64,000 bases of DNA, from positions 1-64,000 of the forward strand of contig JANEZZ010000728.1 in the NCBI GenBank assembly GCA_026122225.1, written 5' to 3'. Each line of letters opens with the position of its first letter. Position 1 is the stretch's first letter. The DNA is from Heloderma charlesbogerti. Lineage: Eukaryota > Chordata > Lepidosauria > Squamata > Helodermatidae. This document shows positions 9,911 to 19,659 of the stretch, piece after piece. The notes under the pieces are model-generated. The model saw only the letters and a program-made list of their open reading frames with translations, was not told the origin of the DNA and ran no database searches. A program made the translations under genes and the position numbers.

Positions 9911-11910
9911 TGTTGTTGTTGTTCAGTCGTTCAGTCGTGTCCGACTCTTCGTGACCCCATGGACCATAGCACGCCAGGCCCTCCTGTCCTGCACTCTCTC
10001 CCGGAGCGTGCTCAAGTTCATATTCATTGCATCCGTGATGCTATCTAGCCATCTCATCCTCTGCCGTCCCCTTCTCCTTTTGCCTTCAGTCTTTCCCAGC
10101 ATCAGGGTCTTTTCCAGAGAGTTTTCTCTTCGCATTAGGTGGCCAAAATATTGGAGCTTCAGCTTCAGTATCTGTCCTTCCAATGAGCACTCAGGGTTGA
10201 TTTCCTTTAGGATGGACTGATTTGACCTCCTTGCAGTCCAGGGGACTCGTAAGAGTCTTCTCCAGCACCACAGTTCGAAAGCATCAATTCTTCGGCGCTC
10301 AGCCTTCCTTATAGTCCAGCTCTCACAGCCATACATTACCACTGGGAAAACCATAGCTTTGACTAGACGGACCTTTGTCGGCAAGGTGATGTCTCTGCTT
10401 CTTACTATGCTGTCTAGGTTTGCCATAGCTTTCCTCCCAAGGAGCAAGCGTCTTTTAATTTCATGGCTACAGTCACCGTCTGCGGTGATCTTGGAGCCCA
10501 GGAAAGTAAAATCTGTCACTGCTTCCATTTCTTCCCCTTCTATATGCCAGGAAGTGATAGGGCCAGATGCCATGATCTTAGTTTTTTTAATGTTGAGTTT
10601 CAAACCAGCTTTTGCACTCTCCTCTTTCACCCTCAACAAGAGGCTCTTGAGATCCTCTTCGCTTTCTGCCATTAGGGTGGTATCGTCTGCATATCGGAGG
10701 TTGTTGATAATTCTCCCGGCAATCTTAATTCCGACCTCTGATTCATCCAACCCGGCATTTCTCATGATGTACTCTGCATATAAGTTAAATAAGCAGGGTG
10801 ACAATATGCAGCCTTGTCGTACTCCTTTCCCAATTTTGAACCACTCGGTTGTTCCATGTCTGGTTCTTACTGTTGCTTCTTGACCCTCGTACAGGTTTCT
10901 CAGGAGACAGGTAAGGTGGTCTGGTACTCCCATCACTTTAAGAATTTGCCACAGTTTGTTGTGATCCACACAATCAAAGGCTTTAGCGTAATCAATGAAG
11001 CAGAAATAGACGTTTTTCTGGAATTCTCTTGCTTTCTCCATGATGCAGCGAATGTTGGCGATTTGATCTCTCGTTCCTCTGCCTCTTCTAAACCCAGCTT
11101 GTACTTCCGGTAGTTCTCGGTTCGCATACTGCTGAAGCCTAGCTTGTAGGATTTTGAGCATCACCTTGCTGGCATGTGAAATGAGCGCAATTGTGCGGTA
11201 GTTTGAACACTCTTTGGCGTTGCCCTTCTTTGGAATTGGAATGTAAACTGACCTTTTCCAGTCTTGTGGCCACTGTTGAGTGTTCCAGATTTGTTGGCAT
11301 ATTGAATGCAGCACTTTAACAGCATCATCTTTTAGGATTTTAAATAGCTCGGCTGGAATACTGTCATCTCCGCTAGCTTTGTTGTTACTAATGCTTCCTA
11401 AGGCCCACTTGACTTCACTCTCTAGGATGTCCGGCTCAAGTTCAGTGACTGCACTATCATGGCTATCAGGGACATTCAGATCTTTCCTGTATAGTTCTTC
11501 TGTGTATTCTTGCCACCTCTTCTTAATCTCATCTGCTTCTGTTAGGTCCCTGCCTTCTTTGTCCTTTATCATGCCCGTCTTTGCACAAAACGTTCCCTTG
11601 AGATCTCCAATTTTCTTGAAGAGATCTCTAGTCTTTCCCATTCTGTTGTTTTCCTCGATTTCTTTGCATTGTTCATTTAAGAAGGCCTTCTTGTCTCTCC
11701 TTGCTATTCTCTGGAACTCTGCATTCAGTTGGGTATATCTTCCCCTTTCTCCCTTGCTTTTCGCTTCCCTTCTTTCGTGAGCTACTTGTAAAGCCTCCTC
11801 AGACAGCCACTTGGCTTTCTTGCATTTCTTTTTCTTTGGGACGGATTTCGTTGCTGCCTCCTGAACAATGTTACGGACCTCCGTCCATAGTTCCTCAGGC
11901 ACTCTGTCTA
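9911..11910 (-). mobile_element. BovB (RTE) LINE copy B, 5'-truncated, in frame
   Basis: This insertion is exactly 2000 bp and is flanked by a perfect 10-bp duplication GTGGTAACTT (9901-9910 and 11911-11920). The (GTT)n tail lies at 9911. The 5' end is truncated inside the linker between endonuclease and RT. It differs from copies A, C and D in lacking the 4-bp insertion after the YADD region, so its reading frame stays open to the end of the protein. It is nested in the 3' half of an L1-type element. Confidence 0.96.
9923..11902 (-). CDS. BovB reverse transcriptase, 659-codon open frame lacking endonuclease
   Basis: One uninterrupted frame covers the RTE reverse transcriptase and the protein C-terminus. 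Blocks in order: ECSNYRTIALISHASK (about residue 231), QAGFRRGRGTRDQI, FIDYAKAFDCVDH (motif A), GVRQGCILSPCLFN (motif B), YADDTTLMAES (about 404, catalytic Asp pair), SWTIRKAERRRIDAF, and HGVTKSRTRLND at the end. The first Met is internal to the ancestral protein, and the endonuclease and leader are missing through 5' truncation, so no promoter is expected. In the family the enzyme primes cDNA synthesis at nicked chromosomal DNA. The absence of stops suggests a fairly young insertion. It is a domain remnant and not a host gene. Confidence 0.9.
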   Translation of the reverse strand: MPEELWTEVRNIVQEAATKSVPKKKKCKKAKWLSEEALQVAHERREAKSKGERGRYTQLNAEFQRIARRDKKAFLNEQCKEIEENNRMGKTRDLFKKIGDLKGTFCAKTGMIKDKEGRDLTEADEIKKRWQEYTEELYRKDLNVPDSHDSAVTELEPDILESEVKWALGSISNNKASGDDSIPAELFKILKDDAVKVLHSICQQIWNTQQWPQDWKRSVYIPIPKKGNAKECSNYRTIALISHASKVMLKILQARLQQYANRELPEVQAGFRRGRGTRDQIANIRCIMEKAREFQKNVYFCFIDYAKAFDCVDHNKLWQILKVMGVPDHLTCLLRNLYEGQEATVRTRHGTTEWFKIGKGVRQGCILSPCLFNLYAEYIMRNAGLDESEVGIKIAGRIINNLRYADDTTLMAESEEDLKSLLLRVKEESAKAGLKLNIKKTKIMASGPITSWHIEGEEMEAVTDFTFLGSKITADGDCSHEIKRRLLLGRKAMANLDSIVRSRDITLPTKVRLVKAMVFPVVMYGCESWTIRKAERRRIDAFELWCWRRLLRVPWTARRSNQSILKEINPECSLEGQILKLKLQYFGHLMRRENSLEKTLMLGKTEGKRRRGRQRMRWLDSITDAMNMNLSTLRERVQDRRAWRAMVHGVTKSRTRLND

Positions 11911-11920
11911 GTGGTAACTT

Positions 11921-12160
11921 GCAGATGGACTTATATGTAGATATTTGGTCTGCTTTTACTGAAGTGTATGTGTCACCTATTTTTCCCTTTTTTTCCTTCT
12001 TCTTTCTTTCTCAAATATTGTAATATTTGAAACTGAGGATTTTAGAATATGTTGTTGAATTTTATTTATTTATTTATTTATTTGGTTTTGTTATGTTTTC
12101 GGTTTGGTTTGGTTTGTTAAAACTCACAATAAAAAAATGGGAAAAAAAGTTAGTTTGGGC
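11921..12160 (+). mobile_element. L1-type LINE 3' end
   Basis: This continues the L1 interrupted by copy B. The sequence is T-rich with a (TTTA)n run near 12060. Near 12130 comes AATAAAAAAATGGG and a short A-rich run, which looks like the polyadenylation signal and tail of the element. Confidence 0.6.
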
Positions 12161-13480
12161 TCTAACAACGAACATTTGCACTGCTACTTTCCCCAGTTTA
12201 CTTGTTCTGATTTTATGTTTAAAGCAATGTTATCCATTGCTATTATGTGAGCTTGCACGTATTTATGCATTTGGTTGAATATGTTACATGTAGGGTTGTC
12301 AACCGCCCAAAAAGAAAAGAAAGAGGGGCAGGGTGAAGACTGTTCTTCGTCTGTCCTTTTAGTAGTGGTTCCTTATATAGAAATTGGCAGGCAAAGCCAT
12401 TTGTAGCAAGCTAAAAATTGGGGGGCTCACACAAACCCCTCCATGCAATGCAAGGCCTCATGGGCTAGCCCTGTCCCCCATCTCTGACTTCTTCTGCAGG
12501 CGTCCTCCCCCAATATATATGGACAGAGCTTGGCCACATGAGGAGGGACTCTAGTCCAATCAGTTGGGTGGCCAGGTATCCTACTTTACAGAGGATAGCC
12601 CTCTATTTTAGAGAGCTGGTAGAAGACACTCTTCTATCTGAAGGTGTCCTCTATTTGAGTCCAAGTCCAATTTAAGGTCAAACGACCATAAGAAAAGCAA
12701 GCAGGGGCCTTGAAGATGCCCATCAACACCTGGACGACAGAGTGGACACACAAATAGGTCACCTTGTCAGTCTTCTCCACTATGGTAAAATATATTGTAT
12801 TTCTATTTAAAATATAGTAGTTCTTTCTAAATTCACATCTATACATATAAATTAGCATAAGCAAATGTTATGCAAATTGGTGTTCTCTTTTCTCCACTTT
12901 GTGGGAGATGCATTTCCTCTTTTTTTTCAGTGTGTAAGTGGCCACCCTACCAATCCACCCTACACAACCTCCCTATCATGTGGAGGAGTTCCACATGCAT
13001 GCCTCAGTCCATGCATACAGCCCCTTCTGATGTGTTCCAAATGTGCAGAATGGACAAGGCCTGGCAGATGGCTACTGCGGAGATCATGGCCACTGGGCAA
13101 GTCAACAGTGGGGGCAGCCCAGAGCCTCCCTCACACATTCTGTGTGTGCACGTGCGCGTGCACGTGAGGAGTGGATTTGTGTGAAATGCCCCATTAGCGA
13201 CCAATTGCTGCGAACTGCTGCTGAAGGAGCAGCTACAAAGGCCTGCTTCAGACACCGGCAGCCCAGCACGGCATTGGTCATCAGATGGAAAGGTGTTTGG
13301 TAGCCATAGTTACTTATGAAATCAGTAGGTAAATAAATCAATATGTAACAGAGATCATTTCTCAATCCAAAAAATGGGTGGGGTGGGGTGGGGAGGTGAG
13401 AAATACACCCTGATTTTGTGAATAATTCACATTTGAACCGTATGGCATGATTCTCTCCCATCCTTATTCTTCTCCTCCAT
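12161..13480. other. unassigned intergenic DNA
   Basis: No gene or clear element is recognised. The part 12295-12660 (GTTGTCAACC..., GTGGCCAGGTATCC, two stretches about tightening 'CCTCTATTTTAGAG') looks like an old repeat of unknown class. A purine/pyrimidine alternation with GTGTGTGCACGTGCGCGTG lies near 13140. The rest shows nothing specific. Confidence 0.4.
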
Positions 13481-13560
13481 GCGTGTGCCAAAGCTCTCTG
13501 GGCGGTTTACAACGGTTAAAAACACTAAAAATACAATATGAAAAATGTAAAAACGAAAAA
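13481..13560 (-). mobile_element. LINE 3'-end fragment (L2/CR1 type)
   Basis: GTGCCAAAGCTCTCTGGGCGG followed by TTTACAACGG and an A-rich continuation resembles the antisense 3' end of squamate L2/CR1-type LINEs. A similar segment, AGCCAAAGCTCTCTGGATGG, is at 55.99 kb. The fragment is short and its class is uncertain. Confidence 0.45.
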
Positions 13561-13720
13561 CACACAGACAGTATACACAGAGACAACATATATCTAATAT
13601 CTAATATTGGATGTATGTTATACATATCTAATATCATACATTGCCATGTTCTTAAAACATTGCTTGGGGGCCCAGCCCACATTTCTTTCCAACTCCCACA
13701 AGATAAAAAGGAGGAAACAA

Positions 13721-14669
13721 TAGGGATGGGGGAGAATTTCTCCCCGAAACTTCGGGGGGCCGAGCGCCAATGCATTTGGTCCTCCAAAGGTTGTTTGGGG
13801 AGAACTTCTCTGCCCCCCCGCCCCCCCCGGGATGGGACTTACCTTCCACAAATGTCCCTCCCGGCGGCGGGTCCTGGCAGCGGTTCGGCAGGTCTTCGTC
13901 AGGGGCGACAGCCGGTCTTTTGACCGGCTGCCGCCGCCATTACAAGCAAAGTAAAAAAAAAACAACGCCCTTGTGATAGGCTATGTAACGATTAACGTAG
14001 CCTATCACGGCTAGATTTGCAAAGTCAGCCATGATAGGCTACGTTAATCGTCACGTAGCCTATCACGGGTGACTTAAAAAAAAAAAAAAAAAAAGCTCGT
14101 ATGGCTAATGGCGGCCCCCATAGGGAGCCGCCATTCGCGTTCCTTATTTGGTCCCTGTAGTCTACGTAAAGATTTACGTAGACTATGGCGAAAATAAGGG
14201 CAACGCAAATAGCATTGCCCTTATTTTCGCCGTAGTCTACGTAAATCTTTATGTAGACTACAGGGACCAAATAAGGAACGCGAATGGCGGCTCCCTATGG
14301 GGGCCGCCATTTGCGTACGCGCTTTTTTTTTTTTCAAAGTCACCCGTGATAGGCTACGTGACGATTAACGTAGCCTATCACGGCTGACTTTGCAGATCTA
14401 GCCATGATAGGCTACGTTAATCGTTACGTAGCCTATCACAGGGGCATTTTTTTTTTCTTTTGAAGTTCGCGGCCGGGGAGACGGGGCGCTTCTCCCCGGC
14501 CTGAATTTCGGCCGGGCGAGGCGGGAAGCCTCCCCCCCGGCCTGAATTTCGGCCGGGCGAGGAGGGAAGCCTCCCCCCACGGCCTGAACTTCGGGGGGAG
14601 CAGCGAAGCGCCTCCCACCCACCGCAAAGCAAGCTGCAAGACCAAGTAAGTGACTTTCGTGCACCCCTA
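13721..14669. mobile_element. palindromic hAT-type non-autonomous element, copy 2
   Basis: This is the best-preserved copy. It is flanked by a perfect 8-bp duplication GGAAACAA (13713-13720 and 14670-14677). The central 13963-14452 forms one large inverted repeat with its axis near 14206, and each arm of about 245 bp is itself a chain of short palindromes. Six hairpin cores of the CTACGTnnnnnTnACGTAG type lie near 13979, 14039, 14163, 14237, 14354 and 14412, with GCCGCCAT/ATGGCGGC hairpins between them. The GC-rich ends contain ACTTACC (13838-13844) and GTAAGT (14646-14651), both donor-like and facing outward. No transposase is present. Confidence 0.95.
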
Positions 14670-14832
14670 GGAAACAAGCACTTAAAACTGAATGTCTGCT
14701 TTATTTGGTAGCCTAGTTCACTCCTTTCCTGTTGCTTTTCCTCATTCCTGGCTCTTGAGTGCATTTGAAAACCTTTATAAAAACAAATGCTTCCCCTTGC
14801 TCTAATTCATCATGCTCTAGGATTCTGTTAGC

Positions 14833-14835
14833 CAT

Positions 14836-14878
<43 letters not shown>

Positions 14879-14882
14879 TTTT
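14833..14882. repeat. (TTTA)n microsatellite
   Basis: Twelve or so uninterrupted TTTA/ATTT units. Confidence 0.97.
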
Positions 14883-15900
14883 CCTTCTCCTATTCTATAC
14901 ATTTTAGGAGGGTTAGCAGAGGAAAACACTTTTGAAAAGTGCTGCTTTGAGGCAAAAATTGTGCTCGCTGGTCTCCCATCTTTTGGCTGCGCACCCCCAT
15001 CACTTACACATCATGTGAAGTGACTTCTTGTAAATAAAGGCCAATGAGCCATGAACATCCGCTTCTTTACTTAAGCAGCTGCAATCAACAGGAAGAGAAG
15101 AAAAAAAACAAACCCCCACTTGACTGATCTGCAGGTACTTGAAATGTCATGTTGGGGAAATCACAGGGAGAATTTCCCTGTATATTCATATGCGAGTATC
15201 CAGTATCAAAAGCATAGACAGGGGCTTCAGCCAGCAGGCCCCCACGCCATGCCACCCTCCCCTCAATAGGCAGTGGAGTAGTGGAGCAAGGGCTTGCAGG
15301 GATGTAGTATCAGCACTTCTTAATTAGCAGGGAGTTGCCATCATCCGACCCCCCCCCCCCGAATTCTGTTCCCTCTGAGCTTAATTGTAATGCTCACAGT
15401 AGCGGGGGGGAAATGACTTTTCCCAGCAGCAATATATTGTTCCCTGTTGTGATGCAAAGTATTTTGGGCAATTAAGACCTATTAGCATCACAAAAGACCT
15501 GCCCCTGGTGGAGATGAAAACTGTTAGAACGGGTTTGTTGATATGGATCAACACAGCTTCCTGCAATTTCTGATTCTCCTTGGGTATGGCTATGGGAACT
15601 GCCATGATAAGCGCTTGCGTGTCAAAATTTACCACTGCTTATCGGTTTATGTCAGTTGCAACTTTTACATTGTGTTTCAATGGAACTGGCTTCCAAAAAA
15701 GAGCCCTTTGAATTACAGCTAGCGCTACAGTTTCCAATTGGCTGGGGACAGGTAGAACCACGATAGTAGGCGTGGGCAAGATCAGCAGATAAGGGCTGAA
15801 GTGAGGATATTGGTTGAATGCTTTTGCTAGCACTTTGAAAGATGCAAGCAAGCATGGGGAAATCTCTCATCCAATAAGGAGATGCTGCCACCTGCCTCCT
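14883..15900. other. unassigned intergenic DNA
   Basis: No gene is recognised; the frames present are short and random. A run of ten C lies at about 15351-15360. The right part before 15900 may be an old LINE fragment. Confidence 0.4.
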
Positions 15901-15934
15901 GCTTATGTTACGCAGCCCTAATTGCCAATCTGAC

Positions 15935-16080
15935 TGGGGAAGGTGTTCCACAAATGGGACACCACCATGGGAAAGGCCCTCTCTCCCAGGCTGCTAAGCC
16001 ATAGAACCTCTGATGATAACCTGGAGAAAGGCCTTTTTGGTGGTAGTGCCCCATTTGTGGAACACTCTCCCCCGTCAGGA
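15935..16080. repeat. imperfect inverted repeat of L2-like fragments
   Basis: GTGTTCCACAAATGGGACACC near 15941 and its approximate reverse complement (TGCCCCATTTGTGGAACACT) near 16048 flank about 90 bp. Both arms resemble the C-terminal/3' region of L2 that encodes LWNTFPSQ-like residues. This may be two inverted L2 pieces or a foldback rearrangement. Confidence 0.6.
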
Positions 16081-16089
16081 TTGTGAGTA

Positions 16090-16385
16090 GGGTAGGGATG
16101 GGCATCCTTAATCCCTCCCCACCCCATGCTGCACTCCAAGCAGGAAATATGGATCCCGACCATATAGGGTTTGGGGTTCATGAGGCACGTTCAGCTATCA
16201 GTGGGCCCCAGAAAGTGCCTGACCTTGACAGATGCTACCATCATCCAGAGCAAGCAGATCAAGCTATTTAACAGATGAATACAGCAAAGGTATATTGTGG
16301 CACCTTGGAAGACCAGAAAGGATCAAAGTGCAACAATGATGGCAGAAGAAATGAATGACCTACTGGAGGATCTGCTATAATGGGC
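16090..16385. other. unassigned spacer
   Basis: I see no recognisable feature between the inverted repeat and the tail of BovB copy C. Confidence 0.4.
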
Positions 16386-16530
16386 TGTTGTTGTCGTTCA
16401 GTCGTGTCCGACTGTTCGTGACCCCATGGACCATAGCACGCCAGGCCTTCCTGTCCTGCGCTCTCTCCCAGAGTGTGCTCAAGTAAATATTCATTGCATC
16501 AGTGATGCTATCTAGCCATCTCATCCTCTG

Positions 16531-17103
16531 TCATCCCCTTCTCCTTTTGCCTTCAGTCTTTCCCAGCATCACGGCCTTTTCCAGAGAGTTTTCTCTTCGC
16601 TTTAGGTGGCCAAAATATTTCAGCTTCAGCTTCAGTATCTGTCCTTCCAATGAGCACTCAGGGTTGATTTCCTTTAGGATGGACTGATTTGACCTCCTTG
16701 CAGTCCAGGGGACTCGTAAGAGTCTTTTCCAGCACCACAGTTCGAAAGCATCAATTCTTCGGCGCTCAGCCTTCCTTATAGTCCAGCTCTCACAGCCATA
16801 CATTACTACTGGGAAAACCATAGCTTTGATTAGACGGACCTTTGTCGGCAAGGTGATGTCTCTGCTTCTTACTATGCTGTCTAGGTTTGCCATAGCTTTC
16901 CTCCCAAGGAGCAAGCGTCTTTTAATTTCATGGCTACAGTCACCGTCTGCGGTGATCTTGGAGCCCAAGAAAGTAAAATCTGTCACTGCTTCCATTTCTT
17001 CCCCTTCTATATGCCAGGAAGTGATGGGGCCAGATGCCATGATCTTCGTTTTTTTAATGTTGAGTTTCAAACCAGCTTTTGCACTCTCCCCTTTCACCCT
17101 CAA
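16531..17103 (-). pseudogene. BovB protein C-terminal region (copy C)
   Basis: An open stretch encodes the part downstream of the shared 4-bp insertion: KAGLKLNIKKTKIMASG, DFTFLGSKITADGDC, SWTIRKAERRRIDAF, FGHLKRRENS and GKRRRG. It matches copy B residue for residue apart from scattered changes. It is out of frame with the upstream RT because of the insertion. Confidence 0.88.
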
Positions 17104-17287
17104 GTTACAAGAGGCTCTTTAGATCCTCTTCGCTTTCTGCCATTAGGGTGGTATCATCTGCATATCGGAGGTTGTTGATAATTCTCCTGGCAATCTTAAT
17201 TCCAACCTGTGATTCATCCAACCCGGCGTTTCTCATGATGTACTCTGCATATAAGTTAAATAAGCAGGGTGATAATATGCAGCCTTG

Positions 17288-19393
17288 TCATACTCCTTTC
17301 CCAATTTTGAACCACTCGGTTGTTCCATGTCTGGTTCTTACTGTTGCTTCTTGACCCTTGTACAGGTTACTCAGGAGACAGGTAAGGTGGGCTGGTACTC
17401 CCATCACTTTAAGAATTTGCCACAGTTTGTTGTGATCCACACAATCAAAGGCTTTAGCGTAGTCAAGGAAGCAGAAATAGACGTTTTTCTGGAATTCTCT
17501 TGCTTTCTCCATGATGCAGCAAATGTTGGCGATTTGATCTCTAGTTCCTCTGCCTCTTCGAAACCCAGCTTGGACTTCCGGTAGTTCTCGGTTCGCATAA
17601 TGCTGAAGCCTAGCTTGTAGGATTTTGAGCATCACCTTGCTGGCATGTGAAATTAGCACAATTGTGCGGTAGTTTGAACACTCTTTGGCGTTGCCCTTCT
17701 TTGGAAATGGAATGTAAACTGACCTTTTCCAGTCTTGCAGCCATTGTTGAGTGTTCCAAATTTGTTGGCATATTGAATGCAGCACTTTAACAGCATCATC
17801 TTTTAGGATTTTAAATAGTTCAGCTGGAATACTGTCATCTCCGCTAGCTTTGTTGTTAGTAATGCTTCCTAAGGCCCACTTGACTTCACTCTCGAGGATG
17901 TCCGGCTCAAGTTCAGTGACCACACTATCATGGCTATCAGGGACATTCAGATCTTTCCTGTATAGTTCTTCTGTGTATTCTTGCCACCTCTTCTTAATCT
18001 CATCTGCTTCTGTTAGGTCCCTGCCTTCTTTGTCCTTTATCATGCCCGTCTTTGCACAAAACGTTCCGAGATCTCCGATTTTCTTGAAGAGATCTCTAGT
18101 CTTTCCCATTCTGTTGTTTTCCTCGATTTCTTGGCATTGTTCATTTAAGAAGGCCTTCTTGTCTCTCCTTGCTATTCTCTGGAACTCTGCATCCAGTTGG
18201 ATATATCTTCCCCTTTTTCCCTTGCTTTTCACTTCCCTTCTTTCCTCAGCTACTTGTAAAGCCTCATCAGACAACCACTTTGTTTTCTTGCATTTCTTTT
18301 TCTTCGGGATGGATTTCGTTGCTGCCTCCTGAACAATGTTACGGACCTCCATCCATTGTTCCTCAGGCACTCTGTCTATTAGGTCTAATCCCTGAAATCT
18401 ATTCCTCACCTCCACTGTATATTCATAAGGGATATGATTGAGGTCATACCTGAATGGTTTAGTGGTTTTCCCTATGTTCTTCAATTTAAGCCAAAATTTT
18501 GCAACAAGAAGCTCATGATCTGAGCCACAGTCAGCTCCAGGTCTTGCTTTTACTGACTGTATAGAGCTTCTCCATCTTTGGCTGCAAAGGGCATAATCAA
18601 TCTGATTTTGATATTGACCATCTGGTGATGTCCATGTGTAGAGTCGTCTCTTGTGCTGTTGGAAAAGCGTGTTTGCTATGATCAGCGTGTTCTCTTGGCA
18701 AAACTCTATTAGCTTTTGTCCTGCTTCATTTTGTACACCAAGGCCATGCCCGCCTGTTATCCCAGTGATTTCTTGACTTCCTACTTTAGCATTCCAATCC
18801 CCTATGATGAAGAGGACATCTTTTTTTGGTGTTAGTTCTAGAAGGTGTTGTAGGTCTTCATAGAACCGATCAACCTCAGCTTCTTCGGCCTCAGTGGTTG
18901 GGGCATAGACTTGAATTACTGTGATGTTGAATGGTTTGCCTTGGATTCGTACTGAGATCATTCTATCGTTTTTGAGATTGTACCCCAGTACTGCTTTTCC
19001 CACCCTTTTGTTGACTATGAGTGCTACTCCATTTCTTCTAAGGGATTCTTGCCCACAATAGTAGATATGATGGTCACCTGAATTAAATTCGCCCATGCCT
19101 GTCCATTTCAGTTCACTGATTCCCAAGATGTCGATGTTCAATCTTGCCATCTCATGTTTGACCACCTCCAGCTTACCTTGATTCATTGATCTGACATTCC
19201 AGGTTCCTAAACAATATTGTTCTTTACAGCATCGGATTTTCTTTTCACCACCAGACACATCCACAGCTGAGTGTCCTTTCGGCTTTGGCCCAGCCGCTTC
19301 ACTCTTTCTGGCGCTACTTGGAAATACCTTCTGCTCTTCCCCAGTAGTATACTGGACACCTTCCGACCTGAGGGGCTCATCTTCCGGCGTCAT
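17288..19393 (-). pseudogene. BovB endonuclease-RT polyprotein, stopped before the YADD motif (copy C)
   Basis: A 701-codon frame reads through the leader, the whole AP-type endonuclease (CLGTWNVRSMN, ISELKWT, FIIGDWNAKVG, QIDYALCSQRW, CGSDHELLVAK) and the RT up to FLDYAKAFDCVDH and IGKGV. It then stops at a TGA where other copies read CGA in GVRQGC, a simple CpG-to-TpG change. The remaining RT, with the catalytic YADD box, continues in the same element (16531-17280) but is separated by this stop and by the shared 4-bp insertion. One codon is also missing near residue 440 (GDLGTFC for GDLKGTFC). The product would lack the RT catalytic site. Confidence 0.9.
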
Positions 19394-19535
19394 ATCTTTT
19401 AGCCTTGTGATACGTTACATGAGCATAAAGTTACAGGCCTGCAGCTCTTCCAGTGAACGCGGTTTGGAAGGGAGACATTCTGGTCTAGACTGTGGCCAGA
19501 TGACCTGTGGGGTGGATGGGTTACTGGAGCAGATG

Positions 19536-19659
19536 TCCTCAACCTGGCACCCTCCAGCAATTTTGGACTACAACTCCCATCACCCAACCAGCATGGCCAG
19601 TGGGTTGATGGGATGTGTAGTCCAACACATCTGAAGGGCAGCAGTTTGGGGAAGGCTGG
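19536..19659. mobile_element. short palindromic MITE
   Basis: AACCTGGCACCCTCCAG near 19541 pairs with CTGAAGGGCAGCAGTTTGG near 19631, and the interior TGGACTACAACTCCCATC pairs with ATGGGATGTGTAGTCCA. The roughly 120-bp unit folds into one long imperfect hairpin. A second copy with the same interior is at 42.6 kb. I cannot assign its superfamily. Confidence 0.7.

Larger units (their letters stand above)
16386..19416 (-). mobile_element. BovB (RTE) LINE copy C, nearly full length
   Basis: The (GTT)n tail is at 16386 and the 5' end is near 19416, inside the leader, so it is slightly 5'-truncated relative to copy D. It contains complete endonuclease and RT regions. It shares the 4-bp insertion (TAAC, near 17104) with copies A and D. 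No clear target-site duplication is visible. Confidence 0.93.

Noticed and set aside
10359..11780. Long plus-strand frames opposite BovB copies (for example 10359-10883, 11280-11780; similar ones at 523-1233, 17751-18332 and 38532-39116)
   Set aside because: They are antisense shadows of the BovB RT. They recur at every BovB copy with the same odd serine/leucine-rich translation and have no homology of their own.
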